From positions 1,116,001 to 1,180,000 of the forward strand of contig NZ_CP121648.1 of assembly GCF_029714205.1 (NCBI RefSeq): a stretch of 64,000 nucleotides of DNA, given 5' to 3'. Numbering within the stretch: the stretch's first letter is position 1; each line of letters opens with the position of its first letter. The position numbers and the translations under genes are program-made. Positions 43,732-52,375 of this stretch are shown here, piece by piece. This DNA comes from Methylobacterium sp. CB376. GTDB lineage: Bacteria > Pseudomonadota > Alphaproteobacteria > Rhizobiales > Beijerinckiaceae. Under the pieces are notes generated by a model that searched no databases, was not told where the DNA came from, and worked only from the letters and a program-made list of their open reading frames with translations.

Positions 43732-46164
43732 ATGCCGGAGGGGCCGCGGGGAGCGCCCGGGCGGGGGCGCGACTGGCTCGACCTCGGCGCCGCCCCGGCT
43801 CCCGACGCGCCCGCGGGCGGCACGGGGCCCGCGCCGCGCGCGAGGACCGGGAGGATCCGCGCCGCCTTGTCCCGCCTGCGCGAGCGCCTCGCGGGGATCC
43901 GGGGGCGGGCCGCCCGCGCCGCCTCGCATCCGGCGGCGCGCCGGGCCGCGGCGGGTGCGACGGCGGGTTTCCGGGCGGCTTGGCACCCGCTCCGGCGCGC
44001 CGCCGCCCGCGTGCCGTGGCTGCGCGTGCTCGCCGGCAGCCTCGCCCTCGGCCTCGCCCTCCTCGGCGTAATCCTGGTCTACGCGCTGGCGACGCTGCCG
44101 GTGAATGGCGGCCTCGTGGTCGAGCCGACCGCCTCGGCCCTGGTGGTGCGCGCCGAGGGCGGCGAGGCCTTCGCGACCCGCGGCGTCATCAAGGGGGCCA
44201 AGCTCGCGCCGCGCGACGTGCCGCAGGTGCTGGCCCAGGCCATCGTGGCGATCGAGGACCGGCGCTTCTTCACGCATCGGGGCGTCGACCTGCGCGGGCT
44301 CCTCCGGGCGGCCCTGCGCAACGCGGCCGCGGGCGGCACCCGCGAGGGCGGCAGCACCCTGACCCAGCAGCTCGTGCGGATGAGCTACCTGTCGCAGGAC
44401 CGCACCCTGAAGCGCAAGGTGCAGGAGGCGATCCTGGCCCTCTGGCTCGAATCGCAGCTGCCCAAGGACGAGATCCTCACCCGCTACCTCAACACCGCCT
44501 ATTTCGGGGCCGGCGTCTACGGGGCCGACGCGGCCTCCCAGCGCTACTTCGGCAAATCCGCCCGCGAGCTGACCCTGAGCGAGGCCGCCATGCTGGCCGG
44601 CCTCGTGCGCGCGCCCTCGCAGCTCGCCCCCCACCGCAACCTCGACGGCGCCCGCGGCCGGGCCGCCCAGGTGCTGGAGGCGATGGTCGAGACCGGGGCG
44701 ATCACGCCCGAGCAGGCGGAGGAGGCCCGCCGGCACCCGGCGACCGTGCAGGTGCCGACCGAGACGCCGGTGGGCACGAACTACTTCGTCGACATGGTGG
44801 CGGACCAGGCCAAGGCCCTGATCGGAGCCGGCCCGGCCGACGCCGCGCTGCGCACCACCCTCGACCTCACCCTGCAGAACATCGCCGAGAGCGTGCTCGC
44901 CCGCCACCTCGACGAGGCGGGCGAGCGCCGCAAGGTCTCGCAGGGGGCGATCCTGGCGATGAGCCCGGACGGGGCGATCCTCGCCCTGGTGGGCGGGCGC
45001 GACTACGCCGAGAGCCAGTTCAACCGGGTGACGCAGGCCCGGCGCCAGCCCGGCTCCCTGTTCAAGCTCTTCGTCTACCTGACGGCCCTGAAGAACGGCT
45101 ACCGGCCCGATTCGGTGATGGTCGACCGCCCGACCCAGATCGGCGAGTGGGAGCCGGAGAATTACGGCGGACGCTACCGCGGCGCGGTCACGCTGCGCAC
45201 GGCCTTCGCCCACTCGATCAACACGGTGGCGGTGCAGCTCGCCGAGGCGGTCGGGATCCCGGCGGTGATCGAGACCGCGCGGGGACTCGGCATCCAGTCC
45301 GACCTGCCGAACCTGCCGAGCCTCGCGCTCGGCTCCGCCGAGACCACGCTCCTCGACCTCACCCGCGCCTACGCGGCGCTCGCCGCCGGCGCCGAGAGCG
45401 TCGAGCCCTACGCCATCCGGCAGATCGCGGCCCGCGACCAGGTGCTCTACACCCGCCCGGCCGCCGCGCCGACCCCCGCCCGCGACCAGGCCGCGCGGGC
45501 CGGGATGCTCGACCTCCTCGCCGCCGTGGTGCGGGAGGGGACCGGCAAGGGCGCCCGCGTCGCCGTGCCCGCGGGCGGCAAGACCGGGACCACCCAGGAC
45601 AATCGCGACGCGTGGTTCATCGGCTTCACTCAGGACATCGTGGTCGGGGTCTGGCTCGGCAACGACGACAACGCGCCGATGGCGGGGGTGACGGGCGGCG
45701 ACATGCCGGCGGCGATCTGGCGCGACTTCGTCACCCAGGCCATCGCGGTGCGCGGCCGCGCCGCCAAGGCCCGGGCGCCCAAGCCCGAGCGGCCGCAGGC
45801 CCGGCCCGAGGCGGCGGCGGCCGATCCCGACGCGGAGGCGCGGCCGGAGCGCGGCCTCCTGCGCGGCACGCCCTCGGTCGTCGATACCGGCACCCTCGAC
45901 CTCGGCGGCCAGACCGTGCGGCTCCTCGGCGTGGAGGGATTGTCCGGCCGCAACGCCCGCGAGCTCGGCCGCTACCTGCGCCGCCGCGACGTGTCCTGCA
46001 CGCCCGCGGAGGCCGGCGCCTACCGCTGCAGCCTCGACGGGCAGGATCTCTCGGAGCTGGTCCTGTTCAACGGCGGCGGCCGGGCCGGCGCCGACGCGAC
46101 GCCGGACCTGCTCGCCGCCGAGGAGCAGGCGCGCTCGAACCGGATCGGCATCTGGCGGCGGTAG
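43732..46164 (+). CDS. Class A penicillin-binding protein with C-terminal nuclease-like domain
   Basis: 810 residues. A basic N-terminal tail, one membrane helix (~100-122), a glycosyltransferase 51 domain (IVAIEDRRFFTHRGVDLRGL with catalytic Glu 175, GGSTLTQQLV, YLNTAYFGAGVYGADAASQR), and a transpeptidase domain with QPGSLFKLF (Ser 442, Lys 445), HSINTVA (Ser 495, Asn 497) and GKTGTTQDNRDAWFIG (Lys 617). After an Ala/Pro linker (680-712), residues 716-810 resemble a staphylococcal-nuclease-like fold: VVDTGTLDLGGQTVRLLGVE and EEQARSNRIGIW. Its acidic catalytic residues are mostly lost. The enzyme polymerises and cross-links peptidoglycan. Confidence 0.9.
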   Translation: MPEGPRGAPGRGRDWLDLGAAPAPDAPAGGTGPAPRARTGRIRAALSRLRERLAGIRGRAARAASHPAARRAAAGATAGFRAAWHPLRRAAARVPWLRVLAGSLALGLALLGVILVYALATLPVNGGLVVEPTASALVVRAEGGEAFATRGVIKGAKLAPRDVPQVLAQAIVAIEDRRFFTHRGVDLRGLLRAALRNAAAGGTREGGSTLTQQLVRMSYLSQDRTLKRKVQEAILALWLESQLPKDEILTRYLNTAYFGAGVYGADAASQRYFGKSARELTLSEAAMLAGLVRAPSQLAPHRNLDGARGRAAQVLEAMVETGAITPEQAEEARRHPATVQVPTETPVGTNYFVDMVADQAKALIGAGPADAALRTTLDLTLQNIAESVLARHLDEAGERRKVSQGAILAMSPDGAILALVGGRDYAESQFNRVTQARRQPGSLFKLFVYLTALKNGYRPDSVMVDRPTQIGEWEPENYGGRYRGAVTLRTAFAHSINTVAVQLAEAVGIPAVIETARGLGIQSDLPNLPSLALGSAETTLLDLTRAYAALAAGAESVEPYAIRQIAARDQVLYTRPAAAPTPARDQAARAGMLDLLAAVVREGTGKGARVAVPAGGKTGTTQDNRDAWFIGFTQDIVVGVWLGNDDNAPMAGVTGGDMPAAIWRDFVTQAIAVRGRAAKARAPKPERPQARPEAAAADPDAEARPERGLLRGTPSVVDTGTLDLGGQTVRLLGVEGLSGRNARELGRYLRRRDVSCTPAEAGAYRCSLDGQDLSELVLFNGGGRAGADATPDLLAAEEQARSNRIGIWRR

Positions 46165-46231
46165 CCCGTCCCCGCCGGAACACATACTCCTAGGGAGCAT
46201 TGAACCGGGTCCCTTCTGGCGAGGTCCCGGC

Positions 46232-47119
46232 ATGGCGCAGCAGATCCCGATCTCCCCCGAGGCGCGAGCCGACGGGCCGGCCGGTCCGGACGGCACCCAC
46301 GCCATCGCCCCGGACGTCGCCTACCAGCGCCACACTCTGGTCAACGTGGTCTATCTCGGCCCGCCCGGCGCGGGCGACCGCGGCTGGGTGCTGGTCGACG
46401 CGGGCATCCCGGGCTCGCGCGGCACCATCGAGAAGACCGCCGCGGCCCGGTTCGGCGCGGGGGCGCGGCCGGCCGCGATCCTGATGACCCACGGCCACTT
46501 CGACCATGTCGGGGCGCTGGAGGATCTGGCGGAGGCCTGGGACGCGCCCGTCTACGCGCATGGGCTGGAGACGCCCTATCTCGACGGCAGCGCCGCCTGT
46601 CCGCCGCCGGATCCGCGGGTGGGCGGCGGGCTGTTCGCGCTGATCTCGCCGCTCTTCCCGACCAAGCCCGTGGATGTCGGCGCGCGCCTCCGCCTGCTGC
46701 CGGAGGACGGCAGCGTCCCGCCCCTGCCGGGCTGGCGCTGGCTGCACACGCCGGGCCACTCGCCGGGCCACGTCTCGTTCTGGCGCCCGGACGACCGCAT
46801 GCTGGTGGCGGGGGACGCCTTCGTGACCACCGCCCAGGAATCGATCTACGCCGTCGCCGTGCAGGAAACCGAGCTGCACGGGCCGCCCCGCTACCTGACG
46901 ATCGACTGGGAGGCGGCGCGGGCCTCGGTCGAGGCCCTGGCGCGGCTGCGGCCCGAGACCGCCGTCACCGGCCACGGCCGTCCGCTCAAGGGCTCGGCCC
47001 TGCGCGAGGGGCTCGACGCGCTGGTGCGCGACTTCGCCATCGTGGCGGTGCCGCGCGACGGGCGCTACGTCGCCGAGCCGGCGCGGGCCGCGGACGGGTC
47101 GGCCTACCGACCGACCTGA
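46232..47119 (+). CDS. Metallo-beta-lactamase-fold hydrolase
   Basis: 295 residues. The zinc motif is LMTHGHFDHVGA (His 87, His 89, Asp 91, His 92), with later ligands in HTPGHSPGHVSFW, GDAFVTTAQES and VTGHGRPLKG. This full set indicates a di-metal hydrolase such as a glyoxalase II-like thioesterase or lactonase. No signal peptide, so cytoplasmic. Substrate unknown. Confidence 0.85.
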   Translation: MAQQIPISPEARADGPAGPDGTHAIAPDVAYQRHTLVNVVYLGPPGAGDRGWVLVDAGIPGSRGTIEKTAAARFGAGARPAAILMTHGHFDHVGALEDLAEAWDAPVYAHGLETPYLDGSAACPPPDPRVGGGLFALISPLFPTKPVDVGARLRLLPEDGSVPPLPGWRWLHTPGHSPGHVSFWRPDDRMLVAGDAFVTTAQESIYAVAVQETELHGPPRYLTIDWEAARASVEALARLRPETAVTGHGRPLKGSALREGLDALVRDFAIVAVPRDGRYVAEPARAADGSAYRPT

Positions 47120-47292
47120 CGGGTGCGGTGCGGGCCCCGGGCGGGGCCGCGACAACGCGCAGTCCCGGTCGCGGCGGCCCGGCCGGGGCGGCCGAGGCGG
47201 GACGATGTCCCGGCGGCGGTCCGACCGGCTTCGCGGCGCCATCCCCGGCGGGTATGCTGCGTCCCGGTGAGCGACATCCGGGGAGGCGCCCC

Positions 47293-48327
47293 ATGCCAGG
47301 GCCGTTCGCGCCGGCGATCCCGGCCGCGGCGCGCGCGCCCGTGAGGCGGGCGATCCGGCGGCGCGACCTGATCCCGCTCTGCGCCGCGGCGGCGGCGTGG
47401 CCCCTCGGCGCGCGCGCGGAGCGCGGTCCGCGCCGGATCGGAATCCTCGTCACGGGGTCGCCGGACTCGCACGGCGCCTTCGTGGCGGCGTTCCGGCGGC
47501 GGCTAGCGGAACTCGGCCACGCCGAGGGACGGGACGTCGCCTTCGACCTGCGCTGGAGCGAAGGCCGGATCGAGCGCCTGGGGCCCCTCGCGGAGGATCT
47601 CGCGCAGCTCGCCCCGGACCTCGTGGTGACCTCGACGACCGCCGCGGCCCTGGCCGCCAAGCGCGTCATGCCGGAGCGCCCGATCGTGTCCGCGACCCTG
47701 ATCGACCCGATCGGCGCCGGGCTGGTGACCAGCCTCGCCCGCCCGGGCGGCACCGTCACGGGCATGCTGATCAGCTTCGAGACCCTCCTCGGCAAGCAGC
47801 TCGAAGTGGCCCGCGAGATGCTGCCGGGCGTCACGCGGATCGGGATGCTGGTCAACCCGGCCAATCCGGTGATCCCGTTCCAGCGCGAGAACACGCAGGC
47901 CTATGCGGACCGGCTGCGGGCGCGGCTGATCCCGGTCGAGGCCCGCTCCCCGGCGGACCTCGATGCCGCCTTCGCGACCTTCGCGCGGGACTCCGCCGGC
48001 TTCGTGATCGTGCTGCTGGACGCGCTGTTCATCACCCACCGCGCGCGGATCGCCGAACTCGCCCTCGCGTCGCGCGTCCCGACCGTCGCGGGCGCGCGCG
48101 AGTTGGCGGAGGCGGGCGGCCTCGTGAGCTACGGGATCGACCTGAGCGCGACCTGGCGCCAGGCGGCCGCCTTCGCGGACCGCGTCCTGCGCGGCGCCAG
48201 GCCGGCGGACCTGCCTGTCGAGCTTCCGACCAAGTACGAACTCGTGCTCAATCTCGGGGCCGCTTCGCGCTTCGGGATCACGGTCTCGACCATGCTGCTC
48301 GCCCGCGCCGACACGGTCATCGAGTGA
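47293..48327 (+). CDS. ABC transporter substrate-binding protein (DUF534/TrpX type), orphan
   Basis: 344 residues from ATG 47293 (GGGGAGG upstream). An Arg-rich export signal RRAIRRRDLIPLCAAAAAWP precedes a two-lobed binding protein: RIGILVTGSPDSHGAFVAAF, LAQLAPDLVVTSTTAAALAA, LVTSLARPGGTVTGMLIS, RIGMLVNPANPVIPF and the terminal ARADTVIE. Members bind amino acids or small organic ligands. There is no permease or ATPase beside it. A second copy lies at 51212. Confidence 0.82.
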   Translation: MPGPFAPAIPAAARAPVRRAIRRRDLIPLCAAAAAWPLGARAERGPRRIGILVTGSPDSHGAFVAAFRRRLAELGHAEGRDVAFDLRWSEGRIERLGPLAEDLAQLAPDLVVTSTTAAALAAKRVMPERPIVSATLIDPIGAGLVTSLARPGGTVTGMLISFETLLGKQLEVAREMLPGVTRIGMLVNPANPVIPFQRENTQAYADRLRARLIPVEARSPADLDAAFATFARDSAGFVIVLLDALFITHRARIAELALASRVPTVAGARELAEAGGLVSYGIDLSATWRQAAAFADRVLRGARPADLPVELPTKYELVLNLGAASRFGITVSTMLLARADTVIE

Positions 48328-48328
48328 T

Positions 48329-48456
48329 CCGGGATCCGCTTGATCGAAGCGAATCCCGGCTCACGCGCCTGCGCGGCGCCTGAGCGCGGCGCCTGAGCGA
48401 AGCCGACATCCGCATGGCCGAAATGGAAGATGGCGAAGCCATCAACCGGATGGCGT
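48329..48456. repeat. Composite hairpin repeat, family B copy 3
   Basis: Directly after the stop: a hairpin CCGGGATCCGCTT/AAGCGAATCCCGG, then GCGCCTGAGCGAAGCCGACA and CATCCGCATGGCCGAAATGG with a decayed partner arm (CATCAACCGGATGGCG). Confidence 0.75.
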
Positions 48457-48560
48457 ACGAGGCCGCGGCGCCGGCTGCATCCCGCGACCGGCGGTCGCCG
48501 TTAACGCCTCGCTTACCGCGATCCCCGACGCTGCCGGGCGACCCCACCGGAGGAGAACCC

Positions 48561-48833
48561 ATGGGCGACACGGCCGGCATTCCGGGCGACCGCATCCGCA
48601 CCATCATCGAGCGGATCGAGAAGCTCGAAGAGGAGATCAAGGACCTCAACGAGGCCAAGAAGGAGGTCTTCCTGGAGGCCAAGAGCGATGGCCTCGACGT
48701 GAAGATCCTCAAGGAGATCATCAAGCTGCGCAAACAGGACCAGGACGAGCGCGACGAGCACGAGACGCTGCTCGACGTCTACCTGCGGGCCATGGACGCG
48801 CCCGCGCCGGTTCCGAGCGCGCGGGCGGCCTGA
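48561..48833 (+). CDS. gapR: GapR-like nucleoid-associated protein (DUF2312)
   Basis: 90 residues starting MGDTAGIPGDRIRTIIERIE with GGAGGAG upstream. The body is the DUF2312 coiled coil: KLEEEIKDLNEAKKEVFLEA, KSDGLDVKILKEIIKLRKQD and HETLLDVYLRAM. GapR of Caulobacter binds overtwisted AT-rich DNA and helps chromosome replication and topoisomerase action. The family is nearly universal in alphaproteobacteria. A strong terminator follows. Confidence 0.9.
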   Translation: MGDTAGIPGDRIRTIIERIEKLEEEIKDLNEAKKEVFLEAKSDGLDVKILKEIIKLRKQDQDERDEHETLLDVYLRAMDAPAPVPSARAA

Positions 48834-48841
48834 GCCCCCGT

Positions 48842-48866
48842 GGAGGCCCCGCCGGGCGGGGCCTCC
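48842..48866 (+). terminator. Terminator hairpin after gapR
   Basis: GGAGGCCCCGC and GCGGGGCCTCC pair perfectly around CGG, nine bases after the gapR stop. Confidence 0.75.
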
Positions 48867-49101
48867 TCACGCGCGGCGGGCCCCGTCCGGTCCGGCACCG
48901 CGTGCGGGCGGCCGCGTCCGGTCGGGGGCACGCGGACGGTCCGAGCCGCGCCCCCTCCCCGCATCGCCGACGGTCCGGGCGAACCCGCCGGCTGCGTCGG
49001 CGAACGCGGCGACGGCCCGCAGATCTCCGCGTCGCCCATGATTTTTCCCGCCGACGCGATTACCATCGCGGGCGACACCGCTCCGGGACCGGAGAAGCTC
49101 C

Positions 49102-49287
49102 ATGGTCAAGCCCTCGGTTGCGAAGGAACTGCCCTCTCGCGAGGCTGGGCAGTCCCACGATGCGCAAGAGCATCAGAAGTCTGAGATGAACGACGCCGAG
49201 CTCGAGCATGTCTCTGCCGGTGCGTACGAATTCTACGTTCAAACTGAAGGTGTAAAGCAGGGCAAGGCGAAAGAGGGCGTAAAGTAG
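49102..49287 (+). CDS. Small ORF with leader-peptide-like motif, possible peptide precursor
   Basis: 61 residues, ATG at 49102 with CCGGAGAAG upstream. The N-terminal two thirds are acidic and hydrophilic; the segment MNDAELEHVSAGA resembles the end of Nif11/double-glycine-type leaders (LSDAELExVSGG). A short Tyr/Lys-rich tail AYEFYVQTEGVKQGKAKEGV follows, as a core peptide would. GC falls noticeably in the 3' half compared with the neighbours. No modification enzyme or exporter is nearby, so the role is unproven; it may be an orphan secreted peptide or chance similarity. Confidence 0.4.
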   Translation: MVKPSVAKELPSREAGQSHDAQEHQKSEMNDAELEHVSAGAYEFYVQTEGVKQGKAKEGVK

Positions 49288-49622
49288 GAATTCATCATCG
49301 CGAGGATCGCGTCCGCTGGACGGCCAAGATCGTTCGTCGGTATTCTTGCTTTTCCAAGGGAGTGGTGCCGCCGCGCCGTGTCGTCCGTCGGCGGGAGCCG
49401 GATGGGGGCGTGCCGCTCCTCCCGGGCCACCGCGAGGTCGTGAGCGGCCCGATCATCCGCTCGGCCTGCGGGCCGTGCGCATCGTGCCGGGCCTCCGCCG
49501 GTTCCGCCCTGCCCGGGCGCAAGGCTGATCCCCGGCGAAGGGCCGCCGCCGAGCCGCGCGAGGGTGGCCACGGTCGGCGAGGTCTGCGAGAGACGCGTCG
49601 GACCTCGTGAAGGAGTCGATCT
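49288..49622. other. 335-bp gap without a supported gene
   Basis: Only low-complexity overlapping frames are seen. The last bases provide GAAGGAG for the next gene. Confidence 0.4.
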
Positions 49623-50477
49623 GTGAGCGGAAGCGAACGAGCCCCGGCCGAGGACCGCGAGGCGCCCTCGCCCGACGCGGTGGCGCGCGCGGTGCTGGCC
49701 GCCCTGGACGAGCGGCGGCAGATCGCGCCCCTCGGCGCGGAGGGCCCCGGCCTGCGGCTCGACGAGGCGTACCGGGTGACCGCGTCCGTGCGCCGGATCC
49801 GCGAGGCGCGCGGCGAGCGCGCGGTCGGGCGCAAGATCGGCTTCACCAACACCACGATCTGGGACGAGTACGGCGTCCGCGCGCCGATCTGGGGCTACGT
49901 CTACGACACGACCCTGCACCGCCCGGAGGGGCTGGCGGGTACCTTCTCCCTGGCGCGGACCGTCGAGCCGCGCATCGAGCCCGAGATCGTCCTCGGCCTC
50001 GCGCGCGCGCCGGAGCCGGACATGGACGAGGCGGCCCTCCTCGGCTGCCTGGATTTCGTCGCGCACGGTTTCGAGGTCGTGCAGTCGCTGTTTCCCGGCT
50101 GGCGCTTCACCGCCGCCGACACGGTCGCGGCCTTCGGCCTGCACGGCGCCCTGCTGATGGGGCCGCCGGCCGCGGTCACCCCGGCGAACGCCGCCGCGTG
50201 GGGCGCGTCCCTCGCGGGCTTCCGGATCACGCTCCTGCGCGACGGCGCCGAGGCGGATCGGGGCCGGGCCGAGAACGTGCTCGGCGGCGGACCCCTGGCG
50301 GCCCTGCGCCACCTCGTCCGGGTGCTGGCCGAGGATCCGGAGAGCCCGCCCCTCGCCGCCGGCGAGGTGGTCACCACCGGCACCCTGACGCGGGCGCTGC
50401 CGGTCGCCCCGGGCGAGACCTGGAGCACCCGGCTCGACGGCCTGCCGCTGGCGGGCGTCACGGTCGCCTTCGCGTGA
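49623..50477 (+). CDS. 2-keto-4-pentenoate hydratase/FAH-family protein
   Basis: 284 residues from GTG 49623 (GAAGGAG upstream). AVGRKIGFTNTTIWDEYGVR, APIWGYVYD and EPEIVLGLARAPEPDMDEA provide the metal-binding Glu residues of the fumarylacetoacetase/hydratase fold; AENVLGGGPLAALRHLV and GEVVTTGTLTRALPV match MhpD-like hydratases. It may hydrate a 2-hydroxy-dienoate from aromatic ring cleavage, but the rest of a meta-cleavage pathway is absent. The GNAT gene overlaps its stop. Confidence 0.82.
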   Translation: MSGSERAPAEDREAPSPDAVARAVLAALDERRQIAPLGAEGPGLRLDEAYRVTASVRRIREARGERAVGRKIGFTNTTIWDEYGVRAPIWGYVYDTTLHRPEGLAGTFSLARTVEPRIEPEIVLGLARAPEPDMDEAALLGCLDFVAHGFEVVQSLFPGWRFTAADTVAAFGLHGALLMGPPAAVTPANAAAWGASLAGFRITLLRDGAEADRGRAENVLGGGPLAALRHLVRVLAEDPESPPLAAGEVVTTGTLTRALPVAPGETWSTRLDGLPLAGVTVAFA

Positions 50478-51016
50478 GCGATCCGGCCGGAGACGCGATG
50501 CGGTGGCGCCCGATGCGGGCCGACGACCTCCCGGCCGTGCACCGGATCGGGAACGAGGTCTATCCGCCCCCGCTCCACGAGAGCCTGGAGGCGGTGCGCT
50601 CCCGCCTCGCCTTCGGGGCGGACTTCTCCTTCGTCCTCGCCGCCGGGGCGCAGGTGCGGGGCTACCTCGCCGGCCATCCCTGGGACGAGTCGATCCCGCC
50701 GCTGAACCGGGTGCTGGCGCCCCCGGCGCGGGGCAGCCGGGCCTTCCTGCACGACCTCGCCCTGCTTCCCGCCGCGCGGGGGAGCGGCGCGGCGCGGGAG
50801 GGGGTCGCCCGCTTCCTCGCCCGCGCCCGGCGCCACAGCGGCCGCGCCGCGCTCGTCGCGGTGAATGCGAGCCTGCCCTTCTGGACGCGCCGGGGTTTTC
50901 GCGCGGCCGAGGCGGGCGCGGATCTCGCCGCCTATGGCGGGGACGCCGTCCTCATGACCTGGCAGGCTCATCACCTGCCAGATCACGACGTGGCAGGCTC
51001 ACGACCTGCCAGGTGA
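50474..51016 (+). CDS. GNAT-family N-acetyltransferase
   Basis: 180 residues starting GTG at 50474 within the preceding stop (GTGA); an ATG at 50498 is the alternative. WRPMRADDLPAVHRIGNEVY is the GNAT first strand-helix, FLHDLALLPAARGSGAAREG the acetyl-CoA loop, and VNASLPFWTRRGFRAAE the last conserved block. Substrate unknown. The final ~20 codons run into a 15-bp tandem repeat, so the C-terminus (HHLPDHDVAGSRPAR) is repeat-encoded. Confidence 0.82.
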   Translation: MSDPAGDAMRWRPMRADDLPAVHRIGNEVYPPPLHESLEAVRSRLAFGADFSFVLAAGAQVRGYLAGHPWDESIPPLNRVLAPPARGSRAFLHDLALLPAARGSGAAREGVARFLARARRHSGRAALVAVNASLPFWTRRGFRAAEAGADLAAYGGDAVLMTWQAHHLPDHDVAGSRPAR

Positions 51017-51088
51017 TGACCTGCCAGGTGATGACTTGGCAGGTGATGACTTGGCAGGTGATGACTTGGCAGCTCATGCCTTGGCAGG
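50954..51088. repeat. 15-bp tandem repeat at the 3' end of the GNAT gene
   Basis: About nine units related to TGACTTGGCAGGTGA, with early units varied (GACCTGCCAGGTGAT). Many units contain the short palindrome CCTGCCAGG or its G/T variant. Confidence 0.9.
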
Positions 51089-51211
51089 CGCCGGAGCGCT
51101 TGGCCGCGGATCCTCCGCGCTCCGTCCGACGGTGAGCGATCACCGGCTCGAAGCCGGCGCAAGATCTGATAAGGTGCCGATCCAGCATCGAGCTTCCTCG
51201 GGCGTTCCGGG

Positions 51212-52276
51212 ATGGCGACGTCACGGCCTTGCAATCAGGGTCCGCGCTCCGGACCATCCTCCGGCCCGCCGCGATCCCCCGACGGCGCCGCTTGCCTGCC
51301 GCGGCGCGCGCTGCTCGGCGGCCTCGGGGCCGCGGCGTTCCTGCCGCGCCCGGCCCGCGCCCAGTCCTCTCCGATGCCGGTGGTCGGCTATCTCGGGCCC
51401 GAATCGCCCGGCCCCTATGCCAGCCGCCTCGCGGCGTTCCGCGAGGGCCTCGCCCGGGCGGGCTACGGCGAGGGCCGAAACCTCGCGATCGAGTTCCGCT
51501 GGGCCGAGGGCCAGTACGATCGGCTCTCCGCCCTCGCGCGGGACCTGGTCCAGCGCCGGATCGCCGTCCTGGCGGCACCGGGCGGCGCACCGATCGCGCT
51601 CGCGGCCAAGGAGGCGACCGCGACCGTCCCGATCGTCTTCGAGATGGGAGGCGATCCCGTGGCGCTCGGCGTCGTGGACGACCTCGCGCAGCCGCGCGGG
51701 AACATCACGGGCGTCTCCAGCCTGAGCGTCGAATTGTCCCGCAAGCGACTGGAATTCATGCACGAATGCCTGCCGCAGGCCGGTTCCTTCCCGGTGATCG
51801 TCAACCCGACCAGCCCCACCGTCCGCTCCCAGCTGGCCTCCCTGCACGACGCGGCGCAGCGCTTCGGCGTGCAGCTGCAGGTCTACGACGCCGATCGCGA
51901 GCGGGATTTTCCCGACCTGTTCGCGACCCTGTCCGCCCGGAAGGCGAGCGGCGTGGTCTTCACCTCGGATCCCTACTTCGCGAACCGCAGCCAGCCCCTC
52001 GCCGACCTGGCGTTGCGCCACGGCCTGCCGGCCATCACCCAGTCGCGGGACTTCGCGCTGGCGGGCGGCCTCATGAGCTACGGCGGCGACTTCATGCAGT
52101 CGCACCGTCAGGCGGGCTTCTATGTCGGGCGGATCCTCCGGGGCGAGCGGCCCGCCGACCTCCCCGTCCAGCTGGTCACCAAGGTCGAGCTGTTCGTCAA
52201 TCTGAGGGCGGCCCACCGCCTCGGCGTGACCGTTCCGACGGCGCTGCTCAGCGGCGCCGACACGGTGATCGAGTGA
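51212..52276 (+). CDS. ABC transporter substrate-binding protein (DUF534/TrpX type), orphan paralogue
   Basis: 354 residues. Export signal with PRRALLGGLGAAAFLPRPAR, then the same two-lobed fold as at 47293: VVGYLGPESPGPYASRLAAF, GYGEGRNLAIEFRWAEGQYD, VDDLAQPRGNITGVSSLSVE and the end LLSGADTVIE. The final residues ADTVIE and the three bases after the stop are the same in both paralogues. No permease or ATPase is adjacent. Confidence 0.82.
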   Translation: MATSRPCNQGPRSGPSSGPPRSPDGAACLPRRALLGGLGAAAFLPRPARAQSSPMPVVGYLGPESPGPYASRLAAFREGLARAGYGEGRNLAIEFRWAEGQYDRLSALARDLVQRRIAVLAAPGGAPIALAAKEATATVPIVFEMGGDPVALGVVDDLAQPRGNITGVSSLSVELSRKRLEFMHECLPQAGSFPVIVNPTSPTVRSQLASLHDAAQRFGVQLQVYDADRERDFPDLFATLSARKASGVVFTSDPYFANRSQPLADLALRHGLPAITQSRDFALAGGLMSYGGDFMQSHRQAGFYVGRILRGERPADLPVQLVTKVELFVNLRAAHRLGVTVPTALLSGADTVIE

Positions 52277-52350
52277 TCCGGGATCCGGTCGATCGAAGCG
52301 GATCCCGTCTCATCCGCTGTCCGCACGATCACGTCCGGTTTGGCATGAGC
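52277..52350. repeat. Hairpin repeat, family B copy 5 (partial)
   Basis: GGGATCCGGTCGATCGAAGC with CGGATCCC arms right after the stop, then CTGTCCGCACGATCACGTCC related to the family B palindrome. Confidence 0.65.
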
Positions 52351-52375
52351 CGGGACGGGCCCCGGGGCCCGGGGC

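Noticed and set aside
43297..46305. 1002-codon minus-strand frame opposite the PBP gene
   Set aside because: No domain, biased Gly/Arg/Ala composition, fully antisense to a clear PBP.
50954..51088. CRISPR or iteron-type plasmid origin
   Set aside because: 15-bp units without spacers, inside the end of a coding gene, and no replication gene nearby.
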